Shown: one piece after another, positions 7,935 to 12,119 of the stretch
How positions within the stretch are numbered: position 1 is the first letter of the stretch
How the letters are laid out: every line of letters begins with the position of its first letter
Source: Bacteroidaceae bacterium
GTDB taxonomy: Bacteria > Bacteroidota > Bacteroidia > Bacteroidales > Bacteroidaceae
Length of the DNA stretch: 12,119 bases
Assembly (NCBI GenBank): GCA_028707655.1
Contig: JAQWAN010000030.1
Location: forward strand, 1-12,119
Direction of reading: 5' to 3'
Translations under genes and position numbers: made by a program
Notes under the pieces: model-generated
What the model saw: only the letters and a program-made list of their open reading frames with translations
Databases searched by the model: none
Told to the model about the DNA's origin: nothing

Positions 7935-8933
7935 ATAAATGGTGGTGATTTGATCGGATGGATATTTATGTGAATTAGCCACTAAGAAATGTTCAGGAAC
8001 ATTGCCTAAGGCAATCATTACAATAAAATTTTCAGTCGCAGGAATTGCTATTATTTCTCTCATCTTTTTATCTTTTTCAGGTGAGAAAAAACAGTTGAGG
8101 CTGCATGCACCTATCTTATGATAATGAAGGGCATACAAGAGGTTCATGGTATAGATGCCTCCATCTAGATAGCCACCTTTTGAGGATTCAATGTCCCAGT
8201 TGTTCATCTCAGTGGTTAGAACAATAAGCTTGTCTACTAGTTGTCCGAAGCCTCTGTTGCCACCCTGTACGTCGAGTGCTCTGCTCATTGTATCCTTGTC
8301 AGTAATCACTTTTACACGTGTGCTTTGTCTGTTACATGCAGAGGGTGCTGTTTGCGCTAGTTCAATAGCAGCAAGAACTTTTTCCATCTCTACTCCTCCT
8401 TCAAAGCTACGTATACTACGTCTTGACTTAGAGAAGGTTTCAAAAGATGCATCTGAAGCGGCAAAATATGCTGCTCTAGTCATCTCTATTTGTCGGCTTG
8501 TGCAGGTAGTATTTGTTTTCTGCAGTAGTTTATCTATTTTCTTAGAAAGCTCAGGGCTTAACTCGTAATTATTCTCTTGGTGCAGGAGCTTATATTCTGC
8601 TACAACTTGTAGAGCTGCTTGTATTTGTTCATGTTTGTCGCCAAACTGGTCGATGTGTGTGTTTAGTCTATCGATTAAGTAGTTAAGTGGGTTACTGCCA
8701 AATCCTAGTCGTCTGTTAGGCATGGTAAGTCCCTTCTCTATGGCATGATATTTAATGATTATTGCTGTGATGTTTTGTTCAAAACAGGTGGATGAAGTTA
8801 GTTTAATAATCTTATTCATGTCAAATTTCATGAATCGATCCGCTTTTCTTTTGTTTTTTACTCTTTTTAGGCTTGTAATAAGAGGAGTAGGGATACATTT
8901 TTTTAGTATATTTTTTAGAGCAGATTGGTTCAT
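7932..8933 (-). CDS. Nitroreductase family protein with N-terminal extension (polysaccharide-locus type)
   Basis: 333 aa from the ATG at 8933. The frame is open to a TTG at 9029, but that extra stretch is AT-rich leader and contains the promoter box. Residues about 165-333 form an FMN-dependent nitroreductase fold: SRRSIRSF (170-177, FMN phosphate contact), APSACNRQ (196-203), GGYLDGGIYTMNLLYALHYHKIGACSLN (253-280) and the final strand FIVMIALGNVPE (303-314). The first about 165 residues are a helical extension with YHAIEKGLTMPNRRLGFG (62-79), a motif I associate with nitroreductase-like proteins in glycan clusters. The substrate is unknown; an oxidoreductive step on a sugar or cofactor is inference from context. 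It converges on the flippase gene and has its own promoter box. Confidence 0.88.
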   Translation of the reverse strand: MNQSALKNILKKCIPTPLITSLKRVKNKRKADRFMKFDMNKIIKLTSSTCFEQNITAIIIKYHAIEKGLTMPNRRLGFGSNPLNYLIDRLNTHIDQFGDKHEQIQAALQVVAEYKLLHQENNYELSPELSKKIDKLLQKTNTTCTSRQIEMTRAAYFAASDASFETFSKSRRSIRSFEGGVEMEKVLAAIELAQTAPSACNRQSTRVKVITDKDTMSRALDVQGGNRGFGQLVDKLIVLTTEMNNWDIESSKGGYLDGGIYTMNLLYALHYHKIGACSLNCFFSPEKDKKMREIIAIPATENFIVMIALGNVPEHFLVANSHKYPSDQITTIY

Positions 8934-8987
8934 AAGTTTAAATTTTAAAAGGGATATAGACGTTTTTTTTGTGTGATATAGGTATTG

Positions 8988-8995
8988 CAAAGATA
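8988..8995 (-). promoter_or_regulatory. Putative -7 promoter element for the nitroreductase gene
   Basis: The minus strand reads TATCTTTG, matching TAnnTTTG. Its inner edge is 54 nt upstream of the ATG at 8933 and it lies just after the terminator of the upstream operon, so the nitroreductase is probably transcribed separately. No clear -33 TTG is seen at normal spacing. Confidence 0.5.
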
Positions 8996-9008
8996 TATAA
9001 AAAAATAA

Positions 9009-9055
9009 AACGAAACAGCTAAACTGCAATTATTGCTGTTGTTAGCTATTTCGTT
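9009..9055 (-). terminator. Rho-independent terminator of the GT4-acyltransferase operon
   Basis: Arms at 9009-9022 and 9042-9055 pair over 14 positions with one exception, which is a U-G wobble in the minus-strand transcript. On the minus strand the hairpin is followed by GTTTTATTTTTTT-type U-rich sequence. The loop holds a further small GCAA/TTGC stem. It sits 14 nt beyond the acyltransferase stop. The plus strand also ends in a T run (CCTTTTTT), so it could work in both directions. Confidence 0.8.
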
Positions 9056-9069
9056 CCTTTTTTAGAAGT

Positions 9070-9678
9070 TTATTTTTTGATGGCTTTTACCCATTCTTTT
9101 TTCTCAAAATCATATTGTTTTAAGATTCGTGCTGGATTACCTCCTACAACGCTATATGGAGGAACAGATTTAGTAACGACACTTCCGGAAGCAACGATAC
9201 TATGTGTACCAATGGTTATTCCTTGGTTAATACAGGAGTTTCCACCAATCCATACGTCATCTTCAATAACGGTTTTACAAGGCATAACCCCCTGTTCAGA
9301 AATAGGTCTGTCTACATCTACGTAGTTGTGTGTTAGACCTGTTACTTGTGCATTGCTTCCCAATGTAACATGGTTACCTAATGTTACTGGACCTACTAAT
9401 TTTACACGTGAGGTAACATGTGAATAGTCGCCTATCAACACATCTCCCATTCCATTATTGATAATAGCATAATCTTCAATTACACTTTTTATACCCAATG
9501 TGATTTTTTTAGAAGGTATAATGTCTAGTCTTGCTTTACGTTTTACAATAGACCCTTTGCCTCTTTTAATGACAAATGGGATTAGAAAAATTCTGGCCCA
9601 ATAACGTGGTCGAGATGTGTAGGGGTGTATTAATAAGTAGTGCAAGAAATGTTTTAATTTTGGTTTGTCGTCTAACAT
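9070..9678 (-). CDS. Hexapeptide-repeat acyltransferase (left-handed beta-helix, CatB/WbbJ type)
   Basis: 202 aa. The N-terminal 55 residues are a basic, partly hydrophobic lead (LIHPYTSRPRYWARIFLIPF). From about residue 60 there are imperfect hexapeptide repeats (IGDYSHV, LGNHVTLGSNAQV, IEDDVWIGGNSCINQG, IGTHSIVASGSVV). The protein then ends with the usual VPPYSVVGGNPARILKQYD (172-190). THNY (116-119) carries the probable catalytic His117, and the loop DRPISEQGV is typical of the CatB-like group. These enzymes use acyl-CoA, most often acetyl-CoA, to O- or N-acylate a sugar in the cytoplasm. It is the last gene of the minus operon, 4 nt after the broken GT4 gene, and is followed by the hairpin terminator. 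Exact acyl group and acceptor are unknown. Confidence 0.9.
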   Translation of the reverse strand: MLDDKPKLKHFLHYLLIHPYTSRPRYWARIFLIPFVIKRGKGSIVKRKARLDIIPSKKITLGIKSVIEDYAIINNGMGDVLIGDYSHVTSRVKLVGPVTLGNHVTLGSNAQVTGLTHNYVDVDRPISEQGVMPCKTVIEDDVWIGGNSCINQGITIGTHSIVASGSVVTKSVPPYSVVGGNPARILKQYDFEKKEWVKAIKK

Positions 9679-9682
9679 AATA

Positions 9683-10552
9683 TTATAGTTTTATGTGTGA
9701 ATAAATTTTATTAACAGAATTCTCCCATGTATGTTCATTTGCAAAGGCAATGCGTTTTTCTTTTATGGTAGCATCTGTATCTTCTATTGCACTATCAATT
9801 GCTTGGAGATAGTCTTCGTCGGTTTTACAAAGCCAAACATAATCCTTAAAATAATTCATCATGTTGGTATGTGTAGCAATGGTTGGTTTACCAAAAGCAA
9901 GGTATTCATCTATCTTACGTGGATAATTTCCTATCGTGATTTTGTTAATAATTTGTGGGTTGATACAGATGTCAAAAGCATTAATATAGGAGGGTACATC
10001 TTCAGGATCTTTATTTCCTAGAAAATGAACATTCTCTAATTGATGTAGTGGGTGATTTTTAAAATCATCATCTTCACTTCCAACGAGTACATAGGAAACA
10101 TCAGGGCGCTTTTTAGCTATTGAATAAATCAAATCGGCATCTAATCGGCGAGTCGTGATCCAACCAATATAGCCCACAATAGGTTTCTTTATTGGCTGTA
10201 TATCCGCTGGGATAGCGTAGTTAAGCGCTTCGGAGTAGGCGGTTAAATCGACCCCTTGTCCTACATCAAAGGCGTTTTTGTTGTAGGGACGTACAGCCTC
10301 GGCTAGTTGACTAGAATTGGCTACAACACAGTCGCTCTTGCTACAAAGTAATGGCTCTAAACGAGGTGCATGTTTCGCCCAATATGGAGTAGATAGGTTG
10401 TCTCTTCTGTAGTAAACACTCACTTTGGGTTGTAGTAGCTCTTTCGCATAAAAACTTCTATAGATGTCATTATCCATAAATAGGATATAGTCTTTAAATC
10501 CTAATTTGTGTATCTGTTTTAATACATAAGAATACATCTTTTTTTGATTCAT
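9683..10552 (-). CDS. GT4-type glycosyltransferase, C-terminal fragment
   Basis: 289 codons from an internal ATG. It carries LGFKDYILFMDNDIYRSFY and YYRRDNLSTPYW near the start, VGQGVDLTAYSE in the linker, GYIGWITTRRLDADLI at the start of the second Rossmann domain, and the donor-site region GNYPRKIDEYLAFGKPTIAT, typical of GT4-like enzymes. Without the first 73 residues and the following linker it lacks the first strands of the acceptor domain, so alone it is unlikely to be active. The frame stays open and unmutated to the end, suggesting the disruption is recent or artificial. It ends 4 nt before the acyltransferase start. Confidence 0.85.
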   Translation of the reverse strand: MNQKKMYSYVLKQIHKLGFKDYILFMDNDIYRSFYAKELLQPKVSVYYRRDNLSTPYWAKHAPRLEPLLCSKSDCVVANSSQLAEAVRPYNKNAFDVGQGVDLTAYSEALNYAIPADIQPIKKPIVGYIGWITTRRLDADLIYSIAKKRPDVSYVLVGSEDDDFKNHPLHQLENVHFLGNKDPEDVPSYINAFDICINPQIINKITIGNYPRKIDEYLAFGKPTIATHTNMMNYFKDYVWLCKTDEDYLQAIDSAIEDTDATIKEKRIAFANEHTWENSVNKIYSHIKL

Positions 10553-10596
10553 CTTATTAACAAATTAAAGAAGGATTCATTCTGTTAAAAATTAAA
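10546..10596 (-). repeat. Imperfect direct repeat at the GT4 break point
   Basis: On the plus strand 10546-10569 (24 nt) and 10574-10596 (23 nt) align at 20 of 24 positions with one gap; both begin GATTCAT and end AAATTAAA. Read on the minus strand, both can encode a version of FN-x-N[R/K]MN, the conserved motif expected once at this point. The two copies are out of phase, which is what breaks the gene. Confidence 0.7.
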
Positions 10597-10806
10597 CGGA
10601 AAAACACTAAAAGGGAAATTAAGTGTCCACAAATTTTCACTAATCTGTTGCAGCATAGGGGTTCCCTCTTTTAATTTTCTGGGTGTATTGATGTAAAGAA
10701 CGCGATTGTTTTTTGCGATTTCTGCAGCAATATCTTTTACGTTAGAGCCAATGTTAATATCCCAGGGTTGTAATGCTGTAATAATAAAGTCTTTTCCTTT
10801 AATCAT
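10585..10806 (-). CDS. GT4-type glycosyltransferase, N-terminal fragment
   Basis: 73 codons: DFIITALQPWDINIGSN, then AKNNRVLYINTP and LWTLNFPF. The QPWDxxIGSNxKxIAxExAKxNRVLYxNxP pattern is the standard N-terminus of Bacteroidota glycosyltransferases whose middle part begins as the 9683-10552 fragment does. It starts 3 nt after the stop of the upstream GT4 gene and ends early at a TAA at 10585-10587. Confidence 0.82.
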   Translation of the reverse strand: MIKGKDFIITALQPWDINIGSNVKDIAAEIAKNNRVLYINTPRKLKEGTPMLQQISENLWTLNFPFSVFPFNF

Positions 10807-10809
10807 GGC

Positions 10810-11934
10810 TTATTTTTTTTGATAGGATTTATAAATGTTTAGCAGTTTGATAGCTGTTTGTTTCCACGAGAAATCTTTAACTCTTTTTAGACCATATGCA
10901 ACCTGTTCTTGATAATAGGTTGGGTCTGATTCTAGACGAAGGATGCTTTTTGCAATAGCTTCGGTGTTGGTTGGGTCAACTAATATGCCGCCTTCCCCAG
11001 CTATCTCTGGCATGGCGGATACGTTTCCAGTAATAACGGGTGTACCACATGCCATAGCTTCTAGGATGGGTATACCAAAACTTTCTCGTAAAGAGGTATA
11101 TAAAAAGGCATGCGCACCACTATAAATGTAGGCTAAATCTTTGTTGTCGATATACCCAGGGCAATGGATATGCTTTCGTATGGATTCAATCTTCTCGCTT
11201 TTTAATATTTCGTTTAAGGTTTTCTCCTGGATGTCAGCTATTAGTAGAGGGAGTGGGTTGGCTGACCTTTCTAAATAGAGACTATATGCTTTAAGTGTAC
11301 GAGGCACATTCTTTTTGGGGTCTGTATTTCCTAAGAAGAATAGAAAAGGTTGAGATGAAATGTATTTATTACAGACAGGCTCAACTGTTTTTTGCGGCTT
11401 GAAGTGTTCATTGTACCCATTATAGATGGCTATAACTTGTTCCTCAGGCAATTTTAGGGTGCTTTTTATTCTTTCACATTCAAAGTGTGAAACTGTGATG
11501 ATTTTTTTGCATTTCTCTAGGATACGAGGAACAACTAATTTTCGATAGTACCATCCCATGTTTTGGTAGAGTGATTTATTGCCTGCTGGTCTTTTTTCTA
11601 GAAAGATGATGTCGTGGAGCGTTAGTATCAGCGGCGTTTTTGAATAGATAGGCGCTGTGTTGCTTGTGCAGTGTAGCAAGTCGAGATGTAGTTTAGCTAC
11701 TGTATAGGGCAACATAAATTGTTCCCAGAGTGGATAACTTGGACAGTTCAGCTCCATAATCTTAAAATTAGCCGTTTCAGATAAACAGCGATCATCTCCA
11801 GGTTTAACGAAAATGAAGTATTGATTTTCTGTGTCAATAGCTTGTAATTCGCGGATTGTTTCCAATGCAACATAATCCATTCCATGTTTGTTACTTCTAA
11901 AAATCCGTTGTGCTTCTATACCTATCCTCATCAT
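10810..11934 (-). CDS. Glycosyltransferase family 4 (GT-B fold)
   Basis: 374 aa from the ATG at 11934 (a second ATG follows at 11931). The frame is open to a TTG at 11970, but the family begins with MRIGIEAQRIFR, so I take the ATG pair. Motifs: RSNKHGMDYVA (13-23, acceptor-side loop), LTLHDIIFLEK (105-114), ITVSHFECERI (146-156), YNGYNEHF (171-178), FFLGNTDPKKN (199-209), and the donor site RESFGIPILEAMACGTPVI (283-301) with the E-x7-E pair E284/E292. It transfers a sugar from a nucleotide donor to the growing lipid-linked glycan in the cytoplasm. It is the first gene in view of the minus polysaccharide unit, 3 nt before the broken GT4. Sugar specificity is unknown. Confidence 0.93.
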   Translation of the reverse strand: MMRIGIEAQRIFRSNKHGMDYVALETIRELQAIDTENQYFIFVKPGDDRCLSETANFKIMELNCPSYPLWEQFMLPYTVAKLHLDLLHCTSNTAPIYSKTPLILTLHDIIFLEKRPAGNKSLYQNMGWYYRKLVVPRILEKCKKIITVSHFECERIKSTLKLPEEQVIAIYNGYNEHFKPQKTVEPVCNKYISSQPFLFFLGNTDPKKNVPRTLKAYSLYLERSANPLPLLIADIQEKTLNEILKSEKIESIRKHIHCPGYIDNKDLAYIYSGAHAFLYTSLRESFGIPILEAMACGTPVITGNVSAMPEIAGEGGILVDPTNTEAIAKSILRLESDPTYYQEQVAYGLKRVKDFSWKQTAIKLLNIYKSYQKK

Positions 11935-12119
11935 TCTCTTTTTTATGGTTATACCATCATTGGCTTTCAATCAATAAAGTATAAATATATATTATTTTTA
12001 CCCGTTGGCGGAATTAATTCACTAAAAAATGTCAGGAAATAAGTTGTGCATATCATTGATTATTAGTATTTTAATGGTGATCAAACTATTAATATACAGC
12101 TCAATTATGCACAACTTAT
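11935..12119. other. Non-coding right end of the contig
   Basis: 185 AT-rich bases upstream of the GT4 gene. I see no ORF of note and no perfect TAnnTTTG box on the minus strand; TATACTTTATTG near 11969-11980 (minus) is a weak candidate. The last 81 bases form the palindrome described separately. Confidence 0.5.
12039..12119. repeat. Imperfect palindrome with 14-bp perfect arms at the contig end
   Basis: ATAAGTTGTGCATA at 12039-12052 is repeated as its exact reverse complement at 12106-12119, ending on the last base. Pairing continues less perfectly inward (ATTGA/TCAAT, then TATTTTAAT-like against ATTAATATA) toward TGATCA at 12078-12083. It could be a MITE-like element, the end of a larger mobile element, or an operator or attenuator site; the window does not decide. 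Confidence 0.65.

Larger units (their letters stand above)
9683..10806 (-). pseudogene. Frameshifted GT4 glycosyltransferase (whole span of the broken gene)
   Basis: Two adjacent minus-strand frames together make one GT-B glycosyltransferase of about 370 aa. The N-terminal piece (10585-10806) ends PFSVFPFNF-stop and the C-terminal piece (9683-10552) resumes at NKMNQKKMYSYVLKQIHKLGF, where related proteins read straight through. The break lies at 10553-10587, inside an imperfect direct repeat. Either the gene is a true pseudogene or the assembly is wrong here. Confidence 0.82.

Noticed and set aside
8191..8568. A 125-codon plus-strand frame inside the nitroreductase gene.
   Set aside because: It is an antisense shadow of a clear coding gene, with no family resemblance that I can see.
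8934..9029. N-terminal extension of the nitroreductase to the TTG at 9029.
   Set aside because: The extension overlaps the promoter box and the terminator stem, and looks like translated AT-rich leader.
10546..10596. Phase-variable on/off switch by slippage of the GT4 repeat.
   Set aside because: The copies are diverged and removing one 27- or 28-nt unit leaves a stop in frame, so simple slippage would not switch the gene on.
12105..12113. TTATGCACA fits a loose DnaA-box consensus, and a near match faces it in the other arm of the palindrome.
   Set aside because: Only two sites, both explained by the inverted repeat; there is no dnaA/dnaN gene, no box cluster and no typical origin context.
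1..12119. CRISPR array, tRNA, rRNA or intact insertion sequence.
   Set aside because: No regularly spaced repeats, no tRNA-like cloverleaf or rRNA stretch, and no transposase frame were seen.

Overview
The window is an AT-rich contig piece from a member of the Bacteroidales (Bacteroidota). The evidence is the set of protein families (DUF4199, DUF6452 and DUF6048 are Bacteroidota families), Bacteroidota-type -7 promoter boxes (TAnnTTTG), A-rich rather than Shine-Dalgarno-like leaders, and the WbbL-like glycosyltransferases. I cannot place it to a genus. The first 14 bases are not genomic: they match the 3' end of the Illumina TruSeq read-2 adapter, so the left edge is a contig end and the first gene is cut there.

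Layout. (1) Positions 15-403 (+) hold the C-terminal tail of a family-2 glycosyltransferase. (2) Positions 400-4082 (-) are a tightly packed five-gene operon, read from high to low coordinates: DUF4199 membrane protein, polyprenyl-phosphate-type GT2 with two C-terminal membrane helices, DUF6452 lipoprotein, DUF6048 outer-membrane barrel-like protein, and ApbE flavin transferase. This looks like a conserved housekeeping or envelope block. (3) Positions 4083-4324 are a divergent promoter region with a TATTTTTG box on each strand. (4) Positions 4325-7927 (+) are a surface-polysaccharide unit: GT2 rhamnosyltransferase-like, polysaccharide pyruvyl transferase and Wzx-type flippase. (5) Positions 7932-8933 (-) encode a nitroreductase-family protein of the kind found in polysaccharide clusters, with its own -7 box. 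(6) A hairpin terminator lies at 9009-9055. (7) Positions 9070-11934 (-) are a second polysaccharide unit: a GT4, a second GT4 broken by a frameshift next to a small imperfect direct repeat, and a hexapeptide-repeat acyltransferase. (8) The right end (11935-12119) is non-coding and finishes in an imperfect palindrome with 14-bp perfect arms.

Together, regions 4-7 are part of a locus for making and exporting a pyruvylated and acylated surface glycan (capsule, O-antigen or exopolysaccharide). Sugars would be assembled on a lipid carrier at the inner face of the inner membrane, modified, then flipped. No polymerase, initiating phosphoglycosyltransferase, sugar-nucleotide gene or chain-length regulator lies in the window, so the locus must continue to the right or elsewhere.

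I did not find a clearly new biological system. The points most worth checking are the frameshifted GT4 with its local duplication, the palindrome at the right end, the 50-nt overlap between the DUF6452 and DUF6048 genes, and the adapter remnant.
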